From assembly GCF_013408925.1 (NCBI RefSeq), contig NZ_JACCAB010000001.1, forward strand, positions 496,001-560,000: 64,000 bases of DNA, in the 5' to 3' direction. The stretch is from Pedococcus badiiscoriae. Its GTDB lineage: Bacteria; Actinomycetota; Actinomycetes; Actinomycetales; Dermatophilaceae. A program made the translations under genes and the position numbers. The notes beneath the pieces were generated by a model. That model had not been told where the DNA came from. It searched no databases and was given only the letters and a program-made list of their open reading frames with translations. Shown here one piece after another: positions 36,708 through 47,788 of this stretch (its first letter is position 1; each line of letters begins with the position of its first letter).

Positions 36708-37073
36708 TCAGGCGGTGACGGCCACCACAGTGGCGTCGTCTCCGGGCTCGCGGAGCACCAGCGCGCGGTCCAGGCGTGACGCACGCAACAGCCGCCCGGT
36801 GCGCTCGGTCATGTCCACCACGGCCAGCCGGCGGCCGGCGCGCCGAGCCCGGTTGTAGGCCTCGACGAGGACCCCCAGACCGGTGGCGTCGCCGATCTCG
36901 GCCCCCGCGAGCCGCATGTGCACGTCGCCGCAGCCGGTGTCGATGATCTCGTGCAACAGGAGCCGCACATCGGGGACCGAGTGCACGTCGATGCGGCCGA
37001 TGATGGCGACTTCCTGCCCGGTGTGGATGGCACGGACCTGCACGGGAAGAGCCCCGATGGCACTGATCGACAT
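36708..37073 (-). CDS. STAS domain protein (anti-sigma factor antagonist-like)
   Basis: 121 residues. A stand-alone STAS fold as in SpoIIAA/RsbV: a VAIIGRIDVHSVPDVRLLLHEI core and GAEIGDATGLGVLVEAYNRA, where the Asp-Ala-Thr-Gly replaces the usual Asp-Ser-Ser-Gly around the phosphorylated Ser; Thr could be the phosphoacceptor. It may free a sigma factor from an anti-sigma kinase, but no partner is adjacent. ATG 37073 has GGGGG 5 nt upstream; the longer frame from 37100 is less likely. Confidence 0.82.
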   Translation of the reverse strand: MSISAIGALPVQVRAIHTGQEVAIIGRIDVHSVPDVRLLLHEIIDTGCGDVHMRLAGAEIGDATGLGVLVEAYNRARRAGRRLAVVDMTERTGRLLRASRLDRALVLREPGDDATVVAVTA

Positions 37074-37144
37074 GCGAACCCCCTTGTCCGTGAGAGACAT
37101 TCACCCACATCGACGCCGCATTGGGGGGTCTGGGTTGCCGTGCC

Positions 37145-37160
37145 CCAGATCAAGATCTGG
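37145..37160. promoter_or_regulatory. 16-bp palindrome upstream of the STAS gene
   Basis: CCAGATC (37145-37151) and GATCTGG (37154-37160) are perfect inverted arms around AA, 72 bp before the STAS start. Possible operator; protein unknown. Confidence 0.3.
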
Positions 37161-37176
37161 TAAAGGTCCTCGCGCG

Positions 37177-37203
37177 CGCCTGCGGGCTCACCCGCGGCAG
37201 GCG
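37177..37203 (-). terminator. Hairpin after murA
   Basis: CGCCTGC (37177-37183) pairs with GCAGGCG (37197-37203), with GGG/CCC continuing inside and a 3-nt bulge, 10 nt past the murA stop. No U-tract. Confidence 0.45.
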
Positions 37204-37212
37204 GTCTTCGGG

Positions 37213-38496
37213 TCAGAGGAAGGGGTCGTCGTCGGGTTCGCGCGTGACGTCGGCGCCCAGGCCTCGCATGCTCTCGGCGAACCCGGCATAGCCGCGGTCG
37301 ATGTGCTGCGCCCCGCTCACCGTGGTGATCCCGTCGGCCACCAGACCCGCGATGACCAGCGCCGCACCGGCCCTGATGTCGCTGGCCTCAACCGGGGCGC
37401 CGGACAGCCTCTCCACGCCGTGGACCATCACGTGGTGACCGTCGATGCGGGTCTCTGCGCCGAGCCGGTTCAGCTCCTGGACGGTGCGGAACCGTGCCTC
37501 GAAGAGGTTCTCCGTGATCATGGCGGAGCCCTCCGCCACGGCGTTGCAGGTCAGCGCGAAGGGCTGCAGGTCGGTGGGAAAGCCGGGATACGGCAAGGTG
37601 GCGACGTCGAACGCCTGCGGCCGGCGCCCCCCGGAGTCCACCCGGAAACCGCGGTCCGTCGTGGTCACGGTGGCGCCGCTGGCGCTGACGAGCTCGAGCG
37701 CGCTGGTGAGGTGTTCCGGCCGCGCCCCCACCACCTCCACGTCCCCCCGGGTGGTGGCGGCGGCAAACGCCCACGTGCCCGCCGCGATCCGGTCGGGCAC
37801 GACGGCGTGCTCGGTGGGCCGCAGGGACCGGACCCCCTCGATGTCGACCACCGAGGACCCCGCGCCGCTGATCCGGGCGCCCATCGACACGAGCATCTGC
37901 GCCAGGTCGACGATCTCGGGCTCGCGGGCAGCGTTCTCCAGGCGAGTGGTCCCTCGGGCCAGCACCGCGGCGGTCAGGACGTTCTCCGTCGCGCCGACGC
38001 TGGGGAACTCCAGGCGGATCTCAGCGCCGTCGAGTCCCCCGGGGGCCTCGGCGACGAGGAAACCGTGGGTGACGTGGACCTTGGCGCCGAGCGCCTCCAG
38101 ACCCGCGGCGTGCAGGTCCAGGCCGCGCGACCCGATGGCGTCGCCACCGGGGATCGCCACGTCTGCAGAACCTGTGCGGGCCACCAGCGGACCCAGCACG
38201 GCCGTCGAGGCACGCAGCGCCCGGACCAGGTCGTAGTCGGCGCGGTGGCCGATCTGGTCGGGGACGTCGATCTCCACCACGCCCGTCACGGCGTCGTAGT
38301 CCACGGTGCACCCGAGCCGGCGCAGCAGCTCGGCCATGATCGTCACATCGAGGATGGCCGGAACGTTCGTCAGCCGGGTGGGACCCGCGGCGAGCAGGGC
38401 TGCCGCCATGAGCTTGAGAGCACTGTTCTTGGCGCCCCACACGACGACCTCGCCACGCAGGCTGGTGCCGCCGACGACCCTGAAACGTTCTGCCAC
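37213..38496 (-). CDS. murA: UDP-N-acetylglucosamine 1-carboxyvinyltransferase
   Basis: 427 residues. Transfers enolpyruvate from PEP to UDP-GlcNAc, the first committed step of peptidoglycan synthesis in the cytoplasm. The EPSP synthase-like fold is clear ([15 protein letters not shown] at the N-terminus). The active-site loop reads [15 protein letters not shown], with Asp119 where Escherichia coli has Cys115; Mycobacterium tuberculosis MurA has the same change, which blocks fosfomycin alkylation. Start GTG 38496 has TAGGGT 6 nt upstream. Confidence 0.96.
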   Translation of the reverse strand: MAERFRVVGGTSLRGEVVVWGAKNSALKLMAAALLAAGPTRLTNVPAILDVTIMAELLRRLGCTVDYDAVTGVVEIDVPDQIGHRADYDLVRALRASTAVLGPLVARTGSADVAIPGGDAIGSRGLDLHAAGLEALGAKVHVTHGFLVAEAPGGLDGAEIRLEFPSVGATENVLTAAVLARGTTRLENAAREPEIVDLAQMLVSMGARISGAGSSVVDIEGVRSLRPTEHAVVPDRIAAGTWAFAAATTRGDVEVVGARPEHLTSALELVSASGATVTTTDRGFRVDSGGRRPQAFDVATLPYPGFPTDLQPFALTCNAVAEGSAMITENLFEARFRTVQELNRLGAETRIDGHHVMVHGVERLSGAPVEASDIRAGAALVIAGLVADGITTVSGAQHIDRGYAGFAESMRGLGADVTREPDDDPFL

Positions 38497-38502
38497 CGGT
38501 CC

Positions 38503-38508
38503 ACCCTA
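38503..38508 (-). promoter_or_regulatory. -10 box, leaderless start of murA
   Basis: TAGGGT on the minus strand, 6 nt before GTG 38496. Confidence 0.6.
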
Positions 38509-38577
38509 TGTGAGCGGGCAGGCGCGGGTGTGCCGGGTCATGGCGTGCCCAACGGCGCCGTCTGAGAGGCTGCAGCC

Positions 38578-39210
38578 ATGGTCAACCTCACGCGCATCTA
38601 CACCCGGACCGGCGACGACGGCCAGACCCATCTCGGGGACATGAGCCGCACGAGCAAGACCGATGTCCGGCTGCTCGCGTACGCCGACGCCAACGAGGCC
38701 AACGCCGCGATAGGCGTCGCCCTCGCGGCGGGAGAGCTGCCCGAGGACCTCAGGGCGACCCTGCTGCGGGTCCAGAACGACCTGTTCGACGTGGGCGCCG
38801 ACCTGTGCACCCCGCTCCAGCAGACCTACGAGTACCCCCCGCTGCGGGTCGAGGCGGCCTGGATCGACGAGCTCGAGGCGGACTGCGACCGCTACCTCGA
38901 GCGGGTCGAGAAGCTCCGGTCCTTCATCCTCCCCGGCGGCACCGTGGGCTCGGCCTACCTGCACGTCGCCACCACCGTGGTCCGGCGCGCCGAGCGCCAG
39001 GCCTGGGCCGCCATCGCCGAGTACGGCGACCAGCCCGGCTCCGGCACCAAGGGCGAGGGCGGCGTGAACGTCCTGACCGCCAAGTACCTCAACCGGCTCT
39101 CGGACCTGCTGTTCGTCCTGGCCCGCGTCGCCAACCTGCCGATCGGCGGTGACGTCCTGTGGCAGCCCGGCGGAGGACGTGCCGAAGCGCCGGCCGACCG
39201 CAAGGGCTAG
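38578..39210 (+). CDS. Cob(I)alamin adenosyltransferase, PduO type
   Basis: 210 residues. Transfers the adenosyl group of ATP to cob(I)alamin, making the coenzyme of Ecm and methylmalonyl-CoA mutase. The N-terminal YTRTGDDGQTHLGDMSRTSK ATP-binding loop, the FILPGGTVGSAYLHVATTVVRRAER helix and the NRLSDLLFVLARVAN segment are family hallmarks. GAGGCT lies 6 nt before ATG 38578. Divergent from murA, convergent with the DUF2550 gene. Confidence 0.94.
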   Translation: MVNLTRIYTRTGDDGQTHLGDMSRTSKTDVRLLAYADANEANAAIGVALAAGELPEDLRATLLRVQNDLFDVGADLCTPLQQTYEYPPLRVEAAWIDELEADCDRYLERVEKLRSFILPGGTVGSAYLHVATTVVRRAERQAWAAIAEYGDQPGSGTKGEGGVNVLTAKYLNRLSDLLFVLARVANLPIGGDVLWQPGGGRAEAPADRKG

Positions 39211-39215
39211 GCGCC

Positions 39216-39644
39216 TCAGGCGACGTTGACGTTGAAGCCGGGCGGTGAGCTCTCCACCCAGCTGCGCACAGCCGTGTAGGCGGACGGCGCCAGGGCAAGG
39301 GAGAAGAGGTCCGTGCCGTAGTGGCAGTCCACCGCCACGGCGTCCGGGAGCCCCGGCACCGCGGTCGCCGGTGTCGTGGGGGGGCCCAGCTCGAGCCGGG
39401 TCCGGTCCCACGTCCTCGCCGACCGTGGGGACGGACCGATGAGGGTGAACCACTCGAGCGTGCCGCCGCAGAACCGCAGCAGCCCCAGCCGGTACTGGTC
39501 ACGGCCTTGGGGCTGGATGGCGCAGAGCATCAGTGGCGCACCGGAGGCCAGCAGGCGCCGCCGGACGAAGATGTAGGTGAGCGCGAGGAGCGCAAACAGG
39601 ATGAGCGCGCCGGCGACGACCTCCGCGGAGACGACGGGCGACAT
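39216..39644 (-). CDS. DUF2550 membrane-anchored protein
   Basis: 142 residues. One N-terminal membrane segment (VVAGALILFALLALTYIFV, residues about 9-27) and a soluble domain with RDQYRLGLLRFCGGTLEWF. The same family follows atpC in mycobacteria. Function unknown; position at the end of the ATP synthase operon is conserved. ATG 39644 is preferred (AAAGGTGGAG upstream); GTG 39653 is possible. Confidence 0.85.
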   Translation of the reverse strand: MSPVVSAEVVAGALILFALLALTYIFVRRRLLASGAPLMLCAIQPQGRDQYRLGLLRFCGGTLEWFTLIGPSPRSARTWDRTRLELGPPTTPATAVPGLPDAVAVDCHYGTDLFSLALAPSAYTAVRSWVESSPPGFNVNVA

Positions 39645-39684
39645 GCTCTCCACCTTTCGACTGGGACGGCGGCTGGGTCGGCGG

Positions 39685-39954
39685 CTAGGCCGTGAACTGT
39701 GAGGCGTCGACCGACTCGGCGATGATGATCACCTTGTCGCGGTCGACCGACAGGAACCCGCTGTCGATGGTGGCGCTCTGGGAGCCCTGGCCGGACTTGA
39801 TCCGGACCTCCCCCTCGACCAGGACGCCGAGCAGCGGGGTGTGGCCGGGCAGGATGCCCAGCTCGCCGTCGACCGTGCGGGCCACGACCATGTCGGCGTC
39901 GCCCTCCCAGACCTTGCGGTCCGCGGCGACGAGTTCAACCTGCAGGGTGCTCAC
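39685..39954 (-). CDS. atpC: ATP synthase epsilon subunit
   Basis: 89 residues. Central-stalk F1 subunit that couples rotation and limits ATP hydrolysis. It consists essentially of the N-terminal beta-sandwich (LQVELVAADRKVWEG, ELGILPGHTPLLG) and lacks most of the C-terminal helical hairpin, a short actinobacterial form. Start is GTG 39954, with GGAGG 5 nt upstream; a frame extension to 39978 covers that site. Separated from atpD by a hairpin. Confidence 0.94.
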   Translation of the reverse strand: MSTLQVELVAADRKVWEGDADMVVARTVDGELGILPGHTPLLGVLVEGEVRIKSGQGSQSATIDSGFLSVDRDKVIIIAESVDASQFTA

Positions 39955-40044
39955 GGTGTCCTCCGTTGGGTACGGCACAGATGGTGCGGTGCTTCAAAGT
40001 CTATCGGCCTGCGGTGGGGTGCCCCGCCGACCAGTGGTATGCCG

Positions 40045-40072
40045 TGGGGCCGGCCCAGTGCGGCCGGCCCCA
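40045..40072 (-). terminator. Hairpin between atpD and atpC
   Basis: TGGGGCCGGCC (40045-40055) pairs perfectly with GGCCGGCCCCA (40062-40072) over a 6-nt loop in the 167-bp gap. It is not followed by a U-tract, so partial termination or RNA processing is as likely as full termination. Confidence 0.5.
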
Positions 40073-40121
40073 GTGGCATTCCCGTTGTGTCTCGTTGTCC
40101 TCGGGGACGGCGTCCGCCGAC

Positions 40122-41597
<1,476 letters not shown>

Positions 41598-42497
41598 TCA
41601 ACTGGCGTCGGCGAGGGCGCTGGCGCCGCCCACGATTTCGCTGATCTCTTGGGTGATCTCGGCCTGGCGGGCCTGGTTGGCCAGCCGGGTGTACTTCTTG
41701 ATGAGCTCTTCGGCGTTGTCCGTGGCCGACTTCATGGCCTTCTGGCGCGAGGCCAGCTCGGAGGCGGCCGCCTGGAGCAGGCAGTTGTAGATGCGCGCGC
41801 CGACGTACTTCGGCAGCAGCGCGTCGAGCACCTGCTCGGCACTCGGCTCGAACTCGTAGAGGGGCAGGACGTCGTCCTCGTCGGGAGCCTCTTCACCCTC
41901 GACCACCTCGAGGGGCAGCATGCGGACGACGTCGGGCTCCTGGGTCACCATGTTGACGAAGCGCGTGAAGACGATGTGGACCTCGTCCACCCCGCCCTCG
42001 GCGTAGTCCTGGTTGAACGCGGCGACGAGTGCGTCGCCGATCTCCCGGGCCACCTCGAAGGTCGGCTGGTCGGTGAAGCCGGTCCACTCGTCCGCGTAGT
42101 CACGCTTGCGGAACTTGTAGAAGCCCACCGCCTTGCGGCCGACCAGGTAGGGGACGACCTCCTTGCCGGCGGCCCGCAGGTCGCCGATCAGCCGCTCGCT
42201 CTCCTTGAGCACCGAGGAGCTGTAGGCACCGGCCAGACCGCGGTCCGAGGTCACCACGAGCACCGCCGCGCGGCGGACGTCGTCGTGCTCGGTCGTCAGC
42301 GGGTGGTCGACGTTGGAGAAGGTCGCGACGGCCGAGACCGCACGGGTCAGGGCCTGGGCGTAGGGCGAGGACTCCCGCACCCGCTGCTGCGCCTTCACCA
42401 CGCGGGAGGCTGCGATGAGCTCCATGGCGCGGGTGATCTTCTTGGTCGCCTGGACGGACCGGATGCGCTGGCGGTAGACCCGCATCTGCGCTCCCAT
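41598..42497 (-). CDS. atpG: ATP synthase gamma subunit
   Basis: 299 residues. Rotor shaft of F1. The N-terminal coiled-coil helix ([20 protein letters not shown]) and the C-terminal helix ([25 protein letters not shown]) form the shaft. An acidic insert around residues 205-215 ([10 protein letters not shown]) lies in the region where actinobacterial gamma subunits have an extra loop. ATG 42497; four codons later an ATG is an alternative. Separated from atpA by a strong hairpin. Confidence 0.97.
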   Translation of the reverse strand: MGAQMRVYRQRIRSVQATKKITRAMELIAASRVVKAQQRVRESSPYAQALTRAVSAVATFSNVDHPLTTEHDDVRRAAVLVVTSDRGLAGAYSSSVLKESERLIGDLRAAGKEVVPYLVGRKAVGFYKFRKRDYADEWTGFTDQPTFEVAREIGDALVAAFNQDYAEGGVDEVHIVFTRFVNMVTQEPDVVRMLPLEVVEGEEAPDEDDVLPLYEFEPSAEQVLDALLPKYVGARIYNCLLQAAASELASRQKAMKSATDNAEELIKKYTRLANQARQAEITQEISEIVGGASALADAS

Positions 42498-42575
42498 ATG
42501 TTGCCGCCTCTCATGTCGTTCGTGTCGTCGTGTTCGTGTCTTCGGGTATGCCGCGGGACGGCACGTTCGCTGCGG

Positions 42576-42606
42576 TGCCGGGTGCGCACGAGGTGCGCAC
42601 CCGGCA
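42576..42606 (-). terminator. 14-bp perfect hairpin between atpA and atpG
   Basis: TGCCGGGTGCGCAC (42576-42589) pairs with GTGCGCACCCGGCA (42593-42606) across only three bases, 6 nt past the atpA stop. No U-tract follows. It may attenuate expression, protect upstream mRNA or mark a cleavage site, influencing subunit stoichiometry. Confidence 0.6.
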
Positions 42607-42611
42607 TACGC

Positions 42612-44249
42612 TCAGCGCTTCTGCTTGACGATCTTCTCCTGCGCGACGTCGTGCTCGAGGGCACCCGGGTCGGCCTCGTGGCCCACGGGGGTGTGCTCGG
42701 CGCCGGACGCCTGGAACTGCTCCTTGAACTTGGCCACGGCATCCTCGAGGCCGGAGCGCGTCTCGTCCTCGAACTTCTTGGACTCGCGGATGGCGTCCAG
42801 CAGGCCCTTCTTCTCGCGGCGCAGGTAGTCGAGGAACTCGGCCTCGAAGCGGGAGACGTCCTCGACGGCCACGGAGTCGAGCTGGCCGCTGGTGCCGGCC
42901 CAGATCGAGACGACCTGCTCCTCGACGGGGAAGGGGGCGGCCTGCTTCTGCTTGAGCAGCTCGACGAGCCGGGCACCCTTCGCGAGCTGGGCCCGCGAGG
43001 CCGGGTCGAGGTCAGAGGCGAACATGGCGAAGGCCTCCATCGCACGGAACTGCGCGAGGTCGAGCTTCAGACGACCGGAGACATCCTTCATGGCCTTGAT
43101 CTGCGCGGCGCCACCGACACGGGAGACGGAGACACCCACGTCGATCGCAGGACGCACGTTGGCGTTGAACAGGTCGGCCTGCAGGTAGATCTGGCCGTCG
43201 GTGATGGAGATGACGTTGGTCGGGATGTACGCCGAGACGTCACCGGCCTTGGTCTCGATGATCGGTAGACCCGTCATCGAGCCCGCGCCGAGGTCGTCGG
43301 AGAGCTTGGCGCAGCGCTCGAGCAGGCGGGAGTGCAGGTAGAACACGTCACCGGGGTAGGCCTCGCGGCCCGGCGGGCGGCGCAGCAGCAGCGACACGGC
43401 GCGGTACGCCTCGGCCTGCTTGGACAGGTCGTCGAACACGATGAGGACGTGCTTGCCCTGGTACATCCAGTGCTGGCCGATGGCCGAACCGGTGTAGGGC
43501 GCGAGGTACTTGAAGCCGGCCGAGTCGGACGCGGGGGCCGCGACGATGGTCGTGTACTCGAGGGCGCCGGCCTCCTCCAGGGTGCCGCGGACGGCGGCGA
43601 TGGTGGAGCCCTTCTGGCCCATGGCGACGTAGATGCAGCGGACCTGCTGCTCCGGGTCGCCCGAGTCCCAGTTCTGCTTCTGGTTGATGATCGTGTCGAC
43701 CGCGACGGTGGTCTTGCCCGTCTGGCGGTCACCGATGATCAGCTGGCGCTGACCGCGACCGATCGGGGTCATGGCGTCGACGGCCTTGAGGCCGGTCTGC
43801 AGCGGCTGGTGCACCGACTTGCGCTGGACCACGGTCGGCGCCTGCAGCTCCAGGGCGCGGCGCTCGGTGGTCGCGACCTCGCCCAGGCCGTCGATCGGCT
43901 GGCCGAGGGGGTTGACCACGCGACCGAGGAAGGCGTCGCCGACCGGGACCGACAGGACCTCTCCGGTGCGCTTGACCTCCTGGCCCTCCTCGATCTTGGA
44001 GAAGTCACCCAGGATGACCACACCGATCTCGTGGACGTCGAGGTTGAGCGCCAGTCCCAACGTGCCGTCCTCGAACTCGAGCAGCTCGTTGGTCATGCAC
44101 GACGGCAGGCCCTCGACGTGGGCGATCCCGTCACCGGCGTCGCTGACACGGCCGACCTCTTCGCGGGAAGCCGTGCCGGGCTCAAAGGACTGAACGAAGT
44201 TGTCCAGCGCGTCCCGGATCTCCTCCGGACGGATCGAAAGCTCCGTCAT
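42612..44249 (-). CDS. atpA: ATP synthase alpha subunit
   Basis: 545 residues. Non-catalytic nucleotide-binding F1 subunit. Walker [14 protein letters not shown] near residue 170; [13 protein letters not shown] at the N-terminus contacts the delta subunit. It has a C-terminal tail of about 30 residues ([20 protein letters not shown] then KIVKQKR) beyond the E. coli end; mycobacterial alpha subunits have a comparable extension that suppresses ATP hydrolysis. ATG 44249. The 108-bp gap to atpH holds one GTATGCCG octamer. Confidence 0.98.
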   Translation of the reverse strand: MTELSIRPEEIRDALDNFVQSFEPGTASREEVGRVSDAGDGIAHVEGLPSCMTNELLEFEDGTLGLALNLDVHEIGVVILGDFSKIEEGQEVKRTGEVLSVPVGDAFLGRVVNPLGQPIDGLGEVATTERRALELQAPTVVQRKSVHQPLQTGLKAVDAMTPIGRGQRQLIIGDRQTGKTTVAVDTIINQKQNWDSGDPEQQVRCIYVAMGQKGSTIAAVRGTLEEAGALEYTTIVAAPASDSAGFKYLAPYTGSAIGQHWMYQGKHVLIVFDDLSKQAEAYRAVSLLLRRPPGREAYPGDVFYLHSRLLERCAKLSDDLGAGSMTGLPIIETKAGDVSAYIPTNVISITDGQIYLQADLFNANVRPAIDVGVSVSRVGGAAQIKAMKDVSGRLKLDLAQFRAMEAFAMFASDLDPASRAQLAKGARLVELLKQKQAAPFPVEEQVVSIWAGTSGQLDSVAVEDVSRFEAEFLDYLRREKKGLLDAIRESKKFEDETRSGLEDAVAKFKEQFQASGAEHTPVGHEADPGALEHDVAQEKIVKQKR

Positions 44250-44357
44250 CTGATCTCTTCTCCTCGATTGCTGGCCCGGTGGGTCGGGCCGAAGTCTGTG
44301 GTGTGGTCCAGCGTCTTCAGTTGTCGTGCGGTATGCCGTGCGGTCGTGGCGACGGGG

Positions 44358-45169
44358 TCAGCCGGCGATGTGCCGACGGGCCTCGTCCAGGCGCCGCAAC
44401 ACGGTGCCGTCGACGACCTCGTCGCCGACCTGCACCCGGACGCCGCCGAGGACCTGCTCCTCGATGACGACCTGGAGCAGGATCGGCTTGCCATAGATGT
44501 TCTGCAGCGCTGCGGCCAACCGCTCGCGCTGCTGTTCGGTCAGGTCGGTCGCGGCAGTCACCACGGCGGTGAGCTGCTCGCGCCGCCGGGCCGCGAGGGC
44601 CAGGTAGAGCTCGAGCGTACGGTCGAACTTGCGGCCTCGGGGGGCCACCACGGCGAGGTTGGCCAGGCGGACGGTCTCCTCGGCGGCCTTGCCCCCGAGC
44701 AGCGCGTTCACCACGCCGGCCTTGGCCTGGACGTCGCCCTGGCGGTTGGTCAGGCGGTCGCGCAGCTCGGGGTTGCCGGCGACGATCCGCTCGAAGCGGA
44801 ACAGCTCGTCCTCGACCCGGTCGATCCGCCCGGCCTTCTCGGCCCCCGCGAGGATCGACGTGACCGCCAGCTCCTCGAGGGTGTCGGAGAGGTCGCGCTC
44901 GGTGGCCCAGCGCTGACCCACGAGGGTCTTCACCACGACGATCGTCTCGGCCGAGACCTTGCCGTCGAGCAGGCGCTCGGCGAGGGCCTGCTTCTCCGAG
45001 CCCTCCCGGGACGGGTCGCCGAGGGCGCGGCGCAAGGTGGCCGACCCGTCGATGACACCGACGACCGCGAGCAGCTGGTCACCGAGCACGCGAGGGTCTG
45101 CCCCGCCGGCGAGCACGGCGTCGAGCGCCTTGCTCCCGGCGATGGCGGCCGCACGCGACGATCCACGCA

Positions 45170-45170
<1 letters not shown>
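44358..45170 (-). CDS. atpH: ATP synthase delta subunit
   Basis: 270 residues, longer than the roughly 180 of E. coli, as in many actinobacteria. Peripheral-stalk subunit joining F1 to the b subunit; the C-terminal part GKPILLQVVIEEQVLGGVRVQVGDEVVDGTV is typical. ATG 45170 overlaps the atpF stop as TGATG with GAGGA upstream, so it is coupled. Unlike mycobacteria, b and delta are separate genes. Confidence 0.96.
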
Positions 45171-45754
<584 letters not shown>

Positions 45755-45792
45755 TTATCTCTTAGTGCGGAACTTCGCGGCGATGGTGCTGG

Positions 45793-46092
<300 letters not shown>

Positions 46093-46917
46093 CTAGTGGT
46101 GCTCGGAGACGGCTTCCGAGATGTAGAGGGCCGCGAGGAGGGTGAAGATGAAGGCCTGCAGGAACTCGATCAGCAGCTCGAAGAACGTCATGCCGACGGC
46201 GAAGCCCATCGAGAGGATGCCTGCGCCCTTGAGGCCGATGTTGCCGTGGAGCAGGAGGTACTCACCGCCGAGGATGAAGACCAGGAGCATCAGGTGGCCG
46301 GCGAGCATGTTGCCCATGAGTCGCAGCGCCAGCGTGAGCGGCCGGATGATGAAGTAGGTCAGGAACTCCAGGAAGAACATGATCGGCTTGAGCCAGCCCG
46401 GCAGACCCGGCGGGATGAGCGAGGCGAGGTACTTGATGATCCCGTGCTTACGCCGGATGCCGACCGCGTGGTAGGTGAGGTACACGATCACGGTCAGCAC
46501 CAAGGGGAAGCCCAGCCGGCTGAACGTCGGGAACTGGACGAACGGGATGATGCCGAAGACGTTGTTGACCAGGATCAGCGTGAAGAGCGTGAACAGCAGC
46601 GGCAGGAACTGCAGGAAGTCCTTGCTGCCGATGATGTCCCGGCCCAGCGTGTTGCGCACGAAGTTGTAGGTGCCCTCGACCAGGAACTGCCGCTTGGTCG
46701 GGACGATGGAGAGCTTGCCGGTCGTCCCGACGAAGAACCAGGCGATCAGGGCCACTGACAGCAGCACTGCCAGCGCGGGACGCGTGAAGGCGAAGGCGCT
46801 GTCGCCACCGATGAGCGGCCACCAGAAGTTGCCCGTCCCCGGGGTCTGGAAGCCGCCGTCGCCACCTGCGGCCACGACGCTCGTGACCAGGTCCGCAGAC
46901 ACCATGTTTGGGCTCAC
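46093..46917 (-). CDS. atpB: ATP synthase a subunit
   Basis: 274 residues. Membrane stator with the proton half-channels; the essential Arg is in RPLTLALRLMGNMLAGHL and the following helices include MTFFELLIEFLQAFIF. Start GTG 46917 (GGAGAG 3 nt upstream). 160 bp separates it from atpI, without clear signals. Confidence 0.97.
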   Translation of the reverse strand: MSPNMVSADLVTSVVAAGGDGGFQTPGTGNFWWPLIGGDSAFAFTRPALAVLLSVALIAWFFVGTTGKLSIVPTKRQFLVEGTYNFVRNTLGRDIIGSKDFLQFLPLLFTLFTLILVNNVFGIIPFVQFPTFSRLGFPLVLTVIVYLTYHAVGIRRKHGIIKYLASLIPPGLPGWLKPIMFFLEFLTYFIIRPLTLALRLMGNMLAGHLMLLVFILGGEYLLLHGNIGLKGAGILSMGFAVGMTFFELLIEFLQAFIFTLLAALYISEAVSEHH

Positions 46918-47077
46918 TGCCTCTCCTCGAATGAACTCACCATCGACCCGTTCACCGCGGGGAATTCACGGTCGGTGCGGGACAACCGGGAGGAACGCGC
47001 GCTCGGCGCCCCTTCGGCGCAGAACGACTCGTACGCTACCGGACTCCACCGCATGGGGGCGACGCGGGACCAGGCGC

Positions 47078-47572
47078 TCACGTCGGCTCCCCCGTCGCGG
47101 GCTCGTCGGGGCTGATCGGCTGCACGCCAGGCCCCTGCGCGGGGGTGTCCGCGGGGGTGTCGTAGACAGGGACCCGAGCGTTGCGCCAGGCACGCATCTG
47201 GGCGACCTGCCACACGACGACGGCCACCAGCATGGCGATGCCGGCCGACCGGCTGTCGAGGCTGTCGACCCGCCGCGCCAGCACCAGGACGCCGAGCAGG
47301 ACCAGGATCTGGGCGAAGTAGATCGCCATCCCCACAGCCATGAACTGCATCGGGTCGCGGTCGCGGACGAGCTTGTCCATGAGGAGCAGGCCCGACGCGA
47401 AGAAGAGGATCGCGATGGCGACGCCCACGAGGGCGGAGACCCCACCGTCGAGCCCTCTGACGAGGCCCAGGACGACGCTCGCGATGACGCCGGCCACGAG
47501 GGTCGGGACCACGGCGGCGCGAAGCGTGGCGCTGAACGGGTAGGAACCCGTCTGGGCGCTCGGCTGGGACAC
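47078..47572 (-). CDS. atpI: ATP synthase protein I-like membrane protein
   Basis: 164 residues. Four predicted membrane helices (starting VVPTLVAGVIASVVLGLV near residue 18, then ALVGVAIAILFFASGLLLM, FMAVGMAIYFAQILVLLGVL and AGIAMLVAVVVWQVAQM) and a Pro/Thr-rich tail. Position ahead of atpB and topology match the AtpI/Rv1303 group, which may help ring assembly. Start is GTG 47572, with AAGGCGG 5 nt upstream; first gene of the operon. Confidence 0.85.
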   Translation of the reverse strand: MSQPSAQTGSYPFSATLRAAVVPTLVAGVIASVVLGLVRGLDGGVSALVGVAIAILFFASGLLLMDKLVRDRDPMQFMAVGMAIYFAQILVLLGVLVLARRVDSLDSRSAGIAMLVAVVVWQVAQMRAWRNARVPVYDTPADTPAQGPGVQPISPDEPATGEPT

Positions 47573-47636
47573 GGTGGCCGCCTTGTTCGTCGGGGCTGGA
47601 ATGCCTGGCGAAAGGTTGGTCTGCGCCCGTCGGTGG

Positions 47637-47662
47637 GCGCTTGTGAAAGGTATCACAAGCGC
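47637..47662. promoter_or_regulatory. CRP/GlxR-like palindrome upstream of the atp operon
   Basis: GCGCTTGTGA (47637-47646) and TCACAAGCGC (47653-47662) are perfect inverted arms with a 6-nt spacer. The core TGTGA-N6-TCACA (47642-47657) is an exact consensus site for CRP-type regulators such as GlxR. It lies 65 bp before atpI and 127 bp before the divergent acetyltransferase gene, in a 216-bp gap. Confidence 0.65.
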
Positions 47663-47776
47663 TTCCCACCCCGCCACCGGGGGTCCTCCCGCGCCCTCTG
47701 GCCGAGGCTCGCGCCGCGGATGCGGGGTAGGACCTCGCACGCCCGCGTACTTGCAAACCGCTAAGTCGGGCACGGG

Positions 47777-47782
47777 TAGCCT
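47777..47782 (+). promoter_or_regulatory. -10 box, leaderless start of second acetyltransferase gene
   Basis: TAGCCT lies 6 nt before ATG 47789. Confidence 0.55.
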
Positions 47783-47788
47783 GCCGAC

